A DNA stretch of 64,000 bases from Enterovibrio norvegicus FF-33 (GTDB lineage: Bacteria; Pseudomonadota; Gammaproteobacteria; Enterobacterales; Vibrionaceae), in contig NZ_AJYD02000038.1 of NCBI RefSeq assembly GCF_000286835.2, forward strand, positions 453,795 through 517,794. Reading direction: 5' to 3'. Both the position numbers and the translations under genes were made by a program. The notes beneath the pieces were generated by a model. It saw only the letters and a list, made by a program, of their open reading frames with translations. It was not told where the DNA came from and ran no database searches. This document shows positions 37,531 to 46,226 of the stretch, piece after piece (within the stretch, counting starts at the first letter, position 1; each line of letters starts with the position of its first letter).

Positions 37531-38793
37531 TTGGTGAAAGTTGTTTATCAAGGTTTCATCGTTTTGTTGTGCTTGCATCTCGCTGGATGCAATGGCGATT
37601 TTATCTGGATCGGCAGCAATAGTGACCAAAGTACAGATACAGCGCAAACGGCTCCAAATTCCATTGATATTCAGACCGATGGAGAGACTGGAGCTCAAAT
37701 ACTCCTGCAACTTTCTCCCGGTCAAACGTTGCAGTTAAAAGTCATCACTTCTTCCGCTCCCCTCTCGAAATCGACACTCAATAATGGCGTTGTTTGGACA
37801 TCTTCAGACAACAGTGTGCTTTCGGTCTCTTCGACGGGCTTAGTTAAAGCTCTGTCGCTTGGCTCTGCTTTCATCACAGCCACAGTCGGAGGCAGATCAA
37901 GTAATGCCTTTGGCTTAGATGTTGTTCCACCCTACATAGTCTCTCTTGAATTGACGCCCGAGCTTAATGGAATTAACCCTCAAGTCGGTGGAAGTAACGC
38001 CATAACCTCAACGATGGAATACGATGCTTCTCAGACATTTACTGTTACAGGCACCTATAACGAAGGAACGGTCAGTGATGTTTCCAATAGCGTCACAATG
38101 AACATTTCTGATTCAGGCATAGCGACGTTTTCTGGCCCACAAATGAATGCGATGGCCGCCGGCACGTCGGAGGTGACTGCCAGCATAGGATCAATTACGA
38201 GCAATATAGTGACGGTGACGACAACGGCTTTGTCGCTGTGCGGTGGTGCTGTTGACGACGCCAGCTCGAACACTGCGACGGGCGTATGCCTCAAAGTCAT
38301 CGCAGAAACGGTCACAGAGAATTTGTTTACAGGCACCCCTAGCGAAGCACTGATGCTTCATTTGGGTTACACAGCAGACACCACGTCAACAAACTCAGGG
38401 AAAACCTACGAATCGTTTCAAAGTGATTCTTCAGTGACGGGTAGCCCCGAAAATTTTGCAAGATTTCAAAACACTGGCTTAAACTGGGATGATGATTTTG
38501 ACAGCTCAACCTATGGAAAAGATGGCGCTTACGACCGTTACTGCTCTCACCTCGCGAGCATCAGATTTAATTACAGAGACAATTGGCGCAGAACCACAGT
38601 GAATGAAATAACATCCTTGAGAACAAAGATGGGAAATTTGACTTCGGGTTATGGGTGGGCGGGGGCTTTACGTTACGGTTCGTCGACAGAAACAAACAGT
38701 GGTAAATTGTTCGCGCGAAGTTTAACTGGGACACACAGAACCAGTTTCAGTCCAAGCGTATCCGTTTATGCATCCTGCATCAGCGTCCCTTAG
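37531..38793 (+). CDS. Ig-like lipoprotein with invasin/lectin-like C-terminus
   Basis: A 420-residue surface protein. The lipobox LHLAGC (about 15-20) with Asn at +2 predicts outer-membrane anchoring. Two bacterial Ig-like (BIG2) modules follow: VVWTSSDNSVLSVSSTGLVKA with ITATVGG (about 85-120) and a second at about 130-230 ending EVTASIGS. The last 150 residues, with CSHLA, NWRRTTVNEITSL and a closing YASCISVP, resemble the lectin-like end of vibrio invasin-type proteins. The start is TTG 37531 or GTG 37534. A role in adhesion is inferred. Its neighbours are unrelated. Confidence 0.75.
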   Translation: MVKVVYQGFIVLLCLHLAGCNGDFIWIGSNSDQSTDTAQTAPNSIDIQTDGETGAQILLQLSPGQTLQLKVITSSAPLSKSTLNNGVVWTSSDNSVLSVSSTGLVKALSLGSAFITATVGGRSSNAFGLDVVPPYIVSLELTPELNGINPQVGGSNAITSTMEYDASQTFTVTGTYNEGTVSDVSNSVTMNISDSGIATFSGPQMNAMAAGTSEVTASIGSITSNIVTVTTTALSLCGGAVDDASSNTATGVCLKVIAETVTENLFTGTPSEALMLHLGYTADTTSTNSGKTYESFQSDSSVTGSPENFARFQNTGLNWDDDFDSSTYGKDGAYDRYCSHLASIRFNYRDNWRRTTVNEITSLRTKMGNLTSGYGWAGALRYGSSTETNSGKLFARSLTGTHRTSFSPSVSVYASCISVP

Positions 38794-38836
38794 CGCACTA
38801 ACTTGGTCCTGATACTTATCGAAAACGTTCATGTCT

Positions 38837-39334
38837 TCACTCTGGCGAAGGCAGTTTTTTTAGCGTCGCAGGCACTATCAGTTTGTGGATGGGGCCGACG
38901 AAAAACATATATACATTGCCGAGTCGATTTTTAACATGCACCACGGTGCTTGCTGTGACAGTCGCACGGTTGCCATTTGGCGTAATGTGAAACGAGACTT
39001 TCACATCAAGATGTTTATCTTGGTCTTCCATGATCACCTCAACGGGTGAGTGGTAGATCATGGTAAAAATCCCTACACGATCACCGACCTTGTAATCTGT
39101 TTTAACGGGAGCAAAATCATCGAAGTTCCCGAGGTGTTTTAGGCCGATTGCAGAAGTGATGCGGTTGCGCAACCGCATTAACGCCCCCACCCACTTAGGT
39201 GTGTTGTTCATGACCTGCAAGTAAATATCCATCGCCGTTTCCCCTTGATAAGGGATCTCACGAACGTGATTATCAGAAAATGAAGCTTGGTCACTATATT
39301 GTTTGAGCATGACATGGTTTGGTATCCCATCCAT
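38837..39334 (-). CDS. DUF2867-like protein
   Basis: A 165-residue soluble protein without signal peptide. A middle GDRVGIFTMIYHSPVEVIMEDQDKHLDVKVS segment is a beta-rich stretch with START/SRPBCC-like character, and the C-terminus has FFVGPIHKLIVPATL, which is typical of DUF2867 proteins. Function unknown. Convergent with the Ig-like gene (43-base gap) and divergent from the NRAMP-like gene. Confidence 0.65.
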   Translation of the reverse strand: MDGIPNHVMLKQYSDQASFSDNHVREIPYQGETAMDIYLQVMNNTPKWVGALMRLRNRITSAIGLKHLGNFDDFAPVKTDYKVGDRVGIFTMIYHSPVEVIMEDQDKHLDVKVSFHITPNGNRATVTASTVVHVKNRLGNVYMFFVGPIHKLIVPATLKKLPSPE

Positions 39335-39577
39335 TGGCGCTTCCTCTAAGTGTTCATATCGAAAATCAAAAAATTTATGCTGTTTTGACCTTACGAATTA
39401 CCATGCCCAGATTCAATGGCAAAAACCCTTCAATCGACTACATAACCACCGCATTTAGTGGAAACCTTGAGCACACCTCATAAACACTGTCGAACAATAC
39501 GGATGTGTTACATCATTGAAAAACCATTCAGTGGTACGCAATGGCATTAGAACATTCCGTTTTTTCTGACTTAATGA

Positions 39578-39606
39578 TTGACTTACTTTTAGTGAGTCTT
39601 TAGTAT
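39578..39606 (+). promoter_or_regulatory. Sigma-70 promoter for the NRAMP-like gene with operator-like repeat
   Basis: TTGACT (39578-39583) and TAGTAT (39601-39606) are spaced by exactly 17 bases. The spacer starts an inverted repeat GACTTAC-TTTTA-GTGAGTC (39580-39598) with one mismatch, so a repressor could bind between the two boxes. Transcription would start near 39613, leaving a leader of about 120 bases. Confidence 0.65.
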
Positions 39607-39669
39607 CCGCTCCCAGCAAAAAGACAAGCCGCAACGACGAGTTTTTTCAACAAGTTACCCGCCAAACGT

Positions 39670-39702
39670 CAGCTGATCCCGGTCAGTTGTTTTTCTTTTT
39701 TT
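39670..39702 (+). terminator. Leader hairpin with T-run ahead of NRAMP-like gene
   Basis: CAGCTGATC and GTCAGTTG can pair (including G-T pairs) around CCG, followed by TTTTTCTTTTTTT. This resembles an intrinsic terminator inside the 5' leader, 35 bases before the start codon, and may act as an attenuator. The stem is modest, so this is a suggestion. Confidence 0.4.
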
Positions 39703-39735
39703 ATAAAGAGAGAGACAACAATTTTTGGATTCGGC

Positions 39736-40956
39736 ATGACAACGCAAACGATTACTCAAAACACCCCTACAACGTCTTGGCAAAACAAGGCCATTCTTAG
39801 CGTCGCATTCCTTATGGCTACAACATCAGTTGGCCCTGGATTTCTTACGCAAACTGCCGTATTCACCAACATCTACAAGATGGACATGGCCTTCCCTGTT
39901 TTCGCATCGATGTTTATCACCTTCGGTATTGTGATGAACCTTTGGCGCATCGTGGGTGTGTCTGGTCTACGTATTCAAGATATCGCCAATAAAATTGCAC
40001 CAGGTGCAGGTTACTTTATCGGTATTTTGCTCGCGCTTGGCGCCGTGGCGTTTAACTTTGGTAATGTCAGCGGCGCGGCATTGGGCATTAATGTCCTCAC
40101 TGGCGTAGATACAACATGGGGCGCGTTGTTCACAGGCTTGGTCGGTTGTTTGTTGTTTGTGGTTCATAACGCCTCGAAGCGCATGGACCAGATGGCGCGT
40201 TATCTCGGCCTGTTCATGATTGTGTTGATCGCTTACGTAGCCATGACCAGTCTGCCGCCAATCGGCGAAACCCTCACCGCTGCGGTCATGCCAAGTGACG
40301 TCGGAAGCTTACTACTGCCCACTCTGACCATCGTCGGTGGTGCTGTTGGCGGTTACTACACTGGCGCACAGCGCTTGGTCGACATCGGCTTGCAAGGCAA
40401 AGAAAACGCAGCCGCGATTAAAACCGCCGCATGGGCAGGTATTTCGATTGCGGTGGTCATTCGTATTCTGCTGTTCTTCGCCGTGTTTGGTGTGATTGCT
40501 GCGGGCGCGGTACTGGATACTTCAAATCCTGCTGCGGATGCCTTCCGTCAAGGCGCTGGGGACGTCGGCTACTTCATCTTCGGCCTGGTGCTGTTTGTTG
40601 CCTCTATCACTTCAGTGGTCGGCAATTCCTACATGGCGATTTCACTGATTAAAACCCTATTCCCTGTCGTCGCACGTAACGAAAAACGCTGGTGTATTGC
40701 TTTCATTATCATCACCAGCGTCGGTACGGTGTTGATGAACATGCCTATCTTGCTGCTGATGCTGGCAGGTCTGGTCAACAGTATTATCCTGCCTGTGGTA
40801 TTGGGATTCGTGCTTGCTGCAACACGCCGTAAAGACATTGTGGGTGACTACAAACACCCTGTGTATTTGTCGGTCATGGGCGTACTGATTGTGGTGGTCA
40901 TGGCTGGCGCAAGCTTTGGCAATATTACGAACTTTGTCGGTAAATTTATCGGTTGA
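39736..40956 (+). CDS. NRAMP-like transporter lacking canonical metal-site motifs
   Basis: Inner-membrane protein of 406 residues with about eleven helices and the NRAMP-type start of helix 1, SVGPGFLTQ. In true NRAMP metal transporters this is followed by a DPGN motif; here the equivalent residues read TNIY. The helix 6 MPH motif is also replaced (GGYYTGAQ). The Asp, Asn and Met ligands for divalent metal are therefore missing. It probably belongs to a divergent NRAMP-fold branch with another substrate. It lies next to the lig operon, convergent with the operon's last gene, and has its own promoter. Confidence 0.78.
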   Translation: MTTQTITQNTPTTSWQNKAILSVAFLMATTSVGPGFLTQTAVFTNIYKMDMAFPVFASMFITFGIVMNLWRIVGVSGLRIQDIANKIAPGAGYFIGILLALGAVAFNFGNVSGAALGINVLTGVDTTWGALFTGLVGCLLFVVHNASKRMDQMARYLGLFMIVLIAYVAMTSLPPIGETLTAAVMPSDVGSLLLPTLTIVGGAVGGYYTGAQRLVDIGLQGKENAAAIKTAAWAGISIAVVIRILLFFAVFGVIAAGAVLDTSNPAADAFRQGAGDVGYFIFGLVLFVASITSVVGNSYMAISLIKTLFPVVARNEKRWCIAFIIITSVGTVLMNMPILLLMLAGLVNSIILPVVLGFVLAATRRKDIVGDYKHPVYLSVMGVLIVVVMAGASFGNITNFVGKFIG

Positions 40957-41024
40957 TGGGCAAGCAGTTTGATAGATTGACAAGTTGCTCTTCAAGTTCA
41001 GTCATCAAGCTTACCAAAACGACA

Positions 41025-41052
41025 AAGCCGTCTGCATTCAGACGGCTTTTAG
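41025..41052 (+). terminator. Bidirectional terminator between NRAMP-like and AKR genes
   Basis: AAAGCCGTCTG (41025-41035) and CAGACGGCTTT (41040-41050) form a perfect eleven-base stem around CATT, with T-rich flanks. It serves the convergent lig operon end as well. Confidence 0.88.
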
Positions 41053-41089
41053 GGTCAAATCTTTTGTGCCACTACCAACACATTGCACC

Positions 41090-42100
41090 CTAGTTTCTGT
41101 CTCGCTCAGAGTCCATGACTTTCATTTGCCTGTCGTTGTAACGCGCGCCAATGACCTTATCATCGTCAATCAAGCTCGACACATATTCAGCCACATCAAG
41201 CGGTAAATTCACATTCATTGCCGCGATATTTTCACGCATGTACGCAATATGTTTGGTGCCAGGAATAGGAATGAGCGTTTGCTTACCGGCCCGGTTTGGT
41301 AACGCAATAATCCACGCTAACGCCAACTGTGCCAACGAGCAGTTGAATTCTTGCGCCACTTCTCTAAGCGGTTCGAGCAGTTTACTGTTTTGGGCAAACG
41401 CTTCGGTTTCAAACCGTGGACGTGCATTGCTGGTGCGAATATCTCCCTCCGTTAAGCACGACGCTTCTTGGGCTTTACCCGTCAAAAATTGACGACCAAG
41501 GGGTGAAAAAGGCACAAAGGTGGTTCCTAAACTTTCACACACATCGAGCATTTTAATTTCTGGTAGACGTGTCCATAGGGAATATTCAGATTGCACCGCC
41601 GCAATGGGGTGAATGTCGTGCGCGCGACGCAAAGTATCTGCGGAGACTTCAGACAAGCCAATTTCACGGATCTTTCCTTCGCGGACCAAATTCGCTAAGG
41701 CACCCACGCTTTCTTCAATCGGCACTTTTGGGTCGAGTCGATGTAAGTAGTAAAGATCAATCACATCGGTTTTTAACCGTTGCAGGCTCGCTTCACACTG
41801 CGCTTTGATAGTCTCTGCTCTACCGTCAATCGTCGGCTTACCGTCTTGGGAAAACAAGGCGCATTTACTCGCCAGCACGTATTCCTGTCGGCGCGTTTTT
41901 AGCGCTTTTGCCAGCAGTTCTTCGTTTCTTCCGCCCCCGTACATGGTGGCGGTATCGAGGAAGTCATAGCCCACATCGAGCGCTTCATTGAGCAGCTGAA
42001 TCGATGTTTTTTCATCGCTTGGCCCATAGCCATGAGACATGCTCATGCAGCCCAACCCAATCGGTGACACGCTTAGCGATCCAATGTTGCGCTTTTCCAT
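41090..42100 (-). CDS. Aldo/keto reductase, last gene of lig operon
   Basis: NADPH-dependent (beta/alpha)8 oxidoreductase of 336 residues. The tetrad Asp-Tyr-Lys-His is visible in DFLDTATMYGGG (Asp and Tyr), LASKCAL (Lys) and LYYLHRLDP (His). The C-terminal IPIPGTKHIAYMREN cofactor segment fits the AKR12/13-like group. The start lies 56 bases after the ligC stop with no terminator between, and the shared terminator is at 41025. Co-transcription with lig genes suggests a role in reducing a related aromatic aldehyde or ring-cleavage product; no such step is required by the known pathway. Confidence 0.9.
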   Translation of the reverse strand: MEKRNIGSLSVSPIGLGCMSMSHGYGPSDEKTSIQLLNEALDVGYDFLDTATMYGGGRNEELLAKALKTRRQEYVLASKCALFSQDGKPTIDGRAETIKAQCEASLQRLKTDVIDLYYLHRLDPKVPIEESVGALANLVREGKIREIGLSEVSADTLRRAHDIHPIAAVQSEYSLWTRLPEIKMLDVCESLGTTFVPFSPLGRQFLTGKAQEASCLTEGDIRTSNARPRFETEAFAQNSKLLEPLREVAQEFNCSLAQLALAWIIALPNRAGKQTLIPIPGTKHIAYMRENIAAMNVNLPLDVAEYVSSLIDDDKVIGARYNDRQMKVMDSERDRN

Positions 42101-42156
42101 GTAATGACATTCCCCTTAATAGTACCTAACGAATGAAAATGATGACCTATAGCAAG

Positions 42157-43101
42157 CTAGTGACTCAGCACTTGTTCAATTTTATCAAGCACTTTCATCG
42201 CTACCAACGCTTGGCACACACTGGCATTAGGTTCGCGCCCTTCACGAATGGCGGCAATGAACTCTCTGTCTTGCAACTCGATGCCATTCATTGACACATC
42301 GACAGTGCTGACATCAATCGGATTCTCACGTCCATCAACCAAATCGTCATAACGCGCCATGTAGGTGCCGTTATCGCAAATATAACGAAAGAATGTGCCG
42401 AGAGGGCCATCGTTGTTGAACGACAAAGACAGCGTACACAAAGCACCAGACGCCGTTTTCAACCCAATGCTCATGTCCATAGCAATGCCAAGCTCAGGGT
42501 GCTTTGGCCCTTCCATGGCTTGCACTTGCACAATGTCTTCGCCCGTTTGATACGCAAACAAATCCACCGTATGACACGCGTGATGCCACAACAGATGATC
42601 CGTCCAACTGCGCGGTTGTCCCAAGGCATTGAGATTCTGGCGACGGAAGAAATAGGTCTGCACATCCATTTGCTGAATCGTCAGTTCACCCGCGCGAAAC
42701 TTCTTGTTCAAGTATTGATGGCTCGGATTGAAACGGCGAGTGTGCCCTGCCATCGCGACCAACCCGGTGGCACGTTGTACCGTGCAAATCGATTCTGCAT
42801 CGGCCAAAGAATCGGCCATTGGGATTTCGATCATCACATGCTTGCCTGCTTCCATCACATCAATGGCCTGCGCGGCATGAATCGGCGTTGGCGACGTGAT
42901 AATAGCCGCTTCAACGCCCGGTTGCGACAAGGCTTCTTGAAGGTCTAGCGTCCAATGCGGAATGCCGTATTTCTCTGCGGTCTCGCGGGTGCTTTCTTCC
43001 ACACCACCCGCAATAGAGACCACTTCCACATCATCAATATTTTTCAACGCATCGAGGTGCTTGTGTCCGAACGCGCCCTCACCCACCATGACTATTTTCA
43101 T
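42157..43101 (-). CDS. ligC: 4-Carboxy-2-hydroxymuconate-6-semialdehyde dehydrogenase
   Basis: Gfo/Idh/MocA-family enzyme of 314 residues, the length of sphingomonad LigC. NADP-binding GEGAFGHKHLDAL (7-19) and MIEIPMADS in place of EKP (about 89-97) are LigC-like features. It oxidises the hemiacetal of the protocatechuate 4,5-cleavage product to 2-pyrone-4,6-dicarboxylate. Follows ligB with a gap of three bases, in the same operon. Distinct from the quinate-cluster homologue at 29138. Confidence 0.92.
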   Translation of the reverse strand: MKIVMVGEGAFGHKHLDALKNIDDVEVVSIAGGVEESTRETAEKYGIPHWTLDLQEALSQPGVEAAIITSPTPIHAAQAIDVMEAGKHVMIEIPMADSLADAESICTVQRATGLVAMAGHTRRFNPSHQYLNKKFRAGELTIQQMDVQTYFFRRQNLNALGQPRSWTDHLLWHHACHTVDLFAYQTGEDIVQVQAMEGPKHPELGIAMDMSIGLKTASGALCTLSLSFNNDGPLGTFFRYICDNGTYMARYDDLVDGRENPIDVSTVDVSMNGIELQDREFIAAIREGREPNASVCQALVAMKVLDKIEQVLSH

Positions 43102-43104
43102 TCT

Positions 43105-43983
43105 TCACTCCTTGAATGTGAGCACATCAGATGTGACCCTGTCACACTTGTTTTCTAACAATGTCAAACCATAATGGGAGTTCGACACTGGGGCGTGAGT
43201 AAATCGATACACTTCATCGACCTTTTCATCCATCGCGCCGCGCATCACCAGCCACATGATGGCCTCGATACCTTCTGATCCGGCTTCACGAATGTATTCG
43301 GTGTGGGAAATGTCTTTCACCGCCATTGGGTCTTCGACCATTTTGTCGAGCCAGTTGCAATCATATTCGGTATTAATCAGCCCAGCGCGTTCGCCTTGCA
43401 GCTGATGTGATAACCCGCCCGTCCCAAAAATGGCGACCGTGATATCGTCAGGAAAGGATTCCACCGCTTTACGAATCGCTTTGCCCAGATTGAAACAACG
43501 GTTGCCCGTGGGTTGAGGATATTGCACCACGTTGACCGCCAGCGGGATCACTTTACACGGCCACTCACTCGGCTGCCCATACATCACAGACAAGGGCACG
43601 GTAAGGCCATGATCCACATCCATCTGATTAACGATGGTCATGTCGAACTCATCAAGGATCAACGATTCCGCAATGTGCCACGCAAATTCACTGTGCCCTT
43701 GACAAGAAGGCACCTGACGCGGGCCGTAACCTTCATCAGCAGGGTGAAACTCTGGGGCGACACCAATCGAGAATGTCGCGACAGATTCAAGCGAAAAGGC
43801 AGACGCATGGTCATTAAATACAATCAAACACACATCGGGTTTGACCGTTTCCATCCAATCGCGGGCGACCTGAACACCGCCCACGAAACGCTGCCAATAT
43901 TCGCCATGCATACTGCCGTTATCCATGGCAGCGCCAATCAATGGAATATGCGATGTGCCAATCCCTGCAACCACTTTAGCCAT
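43105..43983 (-). CDS. ligB: Protocatechuate 4,5-dioxygenase, beta subunit
   Basis: Catalytic subunit of the extradiol type II dioxygenase, 292 residues from ATG 43983 (MAKVVAGIGTSHIPLIG). The iron ligands His12 (TSHIP), a second His near 60 (VFNDHASAF) and a C-terminal-half Glu match LigB. It cleaves protocatechuate between C4 and C5 with LigA. Its start overlaps the ligA end by eight bases, indicating coupled translation. A longer frame upstream of 43983 lies inside ligA and is not credible. Confidence 0.95.
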   Translation of the reverse strand: MAKVVAGIGTSHIPLIGAAMDNGSMHGEYWQRFVGGVQVARDWMETVKPDVCLIVFNDHASAFSLESVATFSIGVAPEFHPADEGYGPRQVPSCQGHSEFAWHIAESLILDEFDMTIVNQMDVDHGLTVPLSVMYGQPSEWPCKVIPLAVNVVQYPQPTGNRCFNLGKAIRKAVESFPDDITVAIFGTGGLSHQLQGERAGLINTEYDCNWLDKMVEDPMAVKDISHTEYIREAGSEGIEAIMWLVMRGAMDEKVDEVYRFTHAPVSNSHYGLTLLENKCDRVTSDVLTFKE

Positions 43984-44413
43984 TTGCTTCATCCTTGTTT
44001 TCCGGACGCGCGTAATATTCCGCCCATTCCGCTTTGCTGCGATTACCTTCAATGGAACGACCACCCGACAGCATCATTTGACGAAAATCATCCACTGTCA
44101 TGCCATTTCCCGACATGCCTGCGCCTGCATCTTGCATGGTCAATCCATCAAAAATGGCGAGTTTGAAGGTGTAATAGATATTGCCACCCAAACGCAACAT
44201 GCCCAGCCAATCTCGCGCCAATACCGCTTTGCGCTGTGCCTCCGTCATGGGGTATTTGTCGAGGTACTCAGCTTCGCTCTCACGAAACACATCGCGATTT
44301 TCAGCTTTGTTCAGCGACATGCAAAACATGTTGAGGTGATACCCTTGGCGCGACTTTTGTCCATCAAACACGTAGGTGCCGGGAATGTCGTCATAATCTC
44401 TTTTTTCACGCAT
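43976..44413 (-). CDS. ligA: Protocatechuate 4,5-dioxygenase, alpha subunit
   Basis: Small helical subunit of 145 residues that closes over the LigB active site. GTYVFDGQKSRQGYHLNMF near the N-terminus and the WLGMLRLGGNIYYTFKLA segment (about 69-86) are LigA hallmarks. AGGAG precedes the start. It follows ligJ with a 46-base gap that contains a short direct repeat (AAATAACGCTC, twice, with a third partial copy). Confidence 0.95.
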   Translation of the reverse strand: MREKRDYDDIPGTYVFDGQKSRQGYHLNMFCMSLNKAENRDVFRESEAEYLDKYPMTEAQRKAVLARDWLGMLRLGGNIYYTFKLAIFDGLTMQDAGAGMSGNGMTVDDFRQMMLSGGRSIEGNRSKAEWAEYYARPENKDEANG

Positions 44414-44459
44414 TATTTACTCCTTAAATAACGCTCAAATAACGCTCAAATAACGCACA

Positions 44460-45509
44460 TTAAATCAAACCAACTTCTTTCAGTCTGGCATCTAATCGAG
44501 AGAATACTCGGCGCGTATTTCCATTGAAAATCTTGGCTTTGTCTTCATCGCTCAGTGTTGAACCATCGATGTAACGTTTGGTGTCGTCAAAGAAGTGACC
44601 CGTTTGCGAGTCTATCCCACGCACCGCGCCAATCATCTCAGAGGCAAACAGAATGTTTTCCGTTGGCACGACTTCAAGCAGCAAATCGATACCTTCTTGG
44701 TGGTAGACACAAGTATCAAAGAAGATGTTGTTTTCCATGATGTCATTCAGTGCTGGCAAGCCGAACATGTCACACAGACCACGGAAACGCCCCCAGTGAT
44801 ACGGCACTGCGCCACCGCCGTGTGGCACGATGAACTTCAACTCAGGGAAATCTTTGAACAAGGTTTTCGACATCATCAACTGTTGGAATGCCGTGGTGTC
44901 AGCACCAAGGTAATGAGAGCCCGTGGTGTGGAAACACGGGTGACAACATCCACTGACGTGGATCATCGCTGGTACATCCAGCTCACACATTTTCTCGTAA
45001 ATGGGGTAGTAGTATTTGTCATCCAGCGGCGGCGCTGTCCAGTAGCCACCTGATGGATCTGGGCTGAGGTTACACCCCACAAACCCAAACTCTTTCACGC
45101 AACGCTCAAGCTCTGCTGCACTCACAGTTAAGTCTGCCTCAGGCGATTGCGGTAATTGCGCCGCACCAATGAAGTTTTGTGGATACAGCTCTGCAATACG
45201 ATGAATCAGTTCATTGCAGTGCTCAGTCCAATATTTGCTCGTGGTTTGGTTACCAATGTGGTGCCCCATCCAACTTGCACGCGGCGAGAAAATGGTCACG
45301 TCCGTGCCGCGCTCGTTTTGCAGTTTCAGTTGCGCACCTTCAAGGCTGTCACGGATTTGGTCATCGGAAATGTTCACCACGCCTTTGACGTGGTCGAACA
45401 GAGGATCGGTTGCCAGTTCGGCTTTCTGTTGATCACGGTATTCACCCAGCGCATTCGGTGCTGTGGTGTAATGACCATGACAATCAATAATCAGCGTATC
45501 CTTGCTCAT
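44460..45509 (-). CDS. ligJ: 4-Oxalomesaconate hydratase, amidohydrolase type
   Basis: Hydrates 4-oxalomesaconate to 4-carboxy-4-hydroxy-2-oxoadipate. TIM-barrel amidohydrolase of 349 residues with zinc ligands H11 and H13 (DCHGHY), a His in IHVSGCC (about 180) and [16 protein letters not shown] (about 225). This is the LigJ type, not the PIG-L-like GalB type of Pseudomonas. It overlaps ligK by four bases. Confidence 0.94.
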   Translation of the reverse strand: MSKDTLIIDCHGHYTTAPNALGEYRDQQKAELATDPLFDHVKGVVNISDDQIRDSLEGAQLKLQNERGTDVTIFSPRASWMGHHIGNQTTSKYWTEHCNELIHRIAELYPQNFIGAAQLPQSPEADLTVSAAELERCVKEFGFVGCNLSPDPSGGYWTAPPLDDKYYYPIYEKMCELDVPAMIHVSGCCHPCFHTTGSHYLGADTTAFQQLMMSKTLFKDFPELKFIVPHGGGAVPYHWGRFRGLCDMFGLPALNDIMENNIFFDTCVYHQEGIDLLLEVVPTENILFASEMIGAVRGIDSQTGHFFDDTKRYIDGSTLSDEDKAKIFNGNTRRVFSRLDARLKEVGLI

Positions 45510-46216
45510 TCCAAATCCTCCAAACCATCTACATAGCGAAAGCCGGCTTGATCCAACTTAGGGCGCATGTTGTACATGTCTAACCCCAAAATGCCGCTCT
45601 CAAGCATTTGTCGTTTTTCTTCTTCTAACGCCACTCGTGATCTCGCTGCGGCTAGAACCGTTTCTGCATGGTCTCTTGGCACCACACACACGCCGTCGTC
45701 ATCGGCCACAATCACATCACCGGCATAAATCGGTTGATTGCCACAAACCACGGGCACGTTCACCGACCCCAATGTCGCTTTCACTGTGCCTTTGATAGAC
45801 ACCGCTTTTGACCACACGGGGAAATTCATTTCTGTTAGATCTTTGGTGTCACGTACACCCGCGTCAATGATCAGCCCTTGCACGCCACGCGCTTGGGCAG
45901 ACGTTGCTAACAAATCACCGAAATAGCCGTCTGTGCACGGCGAGGTGGTTGCGATCACCAGCACATCGCCGGGCTGACACAACTCAATCGCCACGTGCAC
46001 CATCCAGTTGTCGCCAGGTTGTGCCAACACCGTCACGGCACTGCCCGCGATTTGCGCACCAGAATAAATAGGACGCAGGTTAGGGTTAAGGTTGCCTGTG
46101 CGCGCTTGGGCTTCATGCACAGTCGCGCTGCCGCATTCGGCGAGCCCTTCCAATACCGCGTTGTCAGCACGTTCAATGTGTCGAACGGCGACGCCTTGGA
46201 TTGTTCTCATAGACAT
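45506..46216 (-). CDS. ligK: 4-Carboxy-4-hydroxy-2-oxoadipate aldolase
   Basis: RraA-like class II aldolase of 236 residues that cleaves 4-carboxy-4-hydroxy-2-oxoadipate to pyruvate and oxaloacetate. [26 protein letters not shown] (in short, G-D-L-x-A) and [10 protein letters not shown] (about 117-126, Arg and Asp for Mg/pyruvate) are the family's active-site blocks. ATG 46216 has AAGGA seven bases ahead. A longer upstream frame would overlap ligI and lacks support. Last catabolic step of the pathway. Confidence 0.94.
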   Translation of the reverse strand: MSMRTIQGVAVRHIERADNAVLEGLAECGSATVHEAQARTGNLNPNLRPIYSGAQIAGSAVTVLAQPGDNWMVHVAIELCQPGDVLVIATTSPCTDGYFGDLLATSAQARGVQGLIIDAGVRDTKDLTEMNFPVWSKAVSIKGTVKATLGSVNVPVVCGNQPIYAGDVIVADDDGVCVVPRDHAETVLAAARSRVALEEEKRQMLESGILGLDMYNMRPKLDQAGFRYVDGLEDLE

Positions 46217-46226
46217 ACTGCTTTCC

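Noticed and set aside
43984-44064. N-terminal extension of LigB
   Set aside because: It lies inside ligA in another frame. LigB proteins start with MAKVVAGIGTSH as at 43983.
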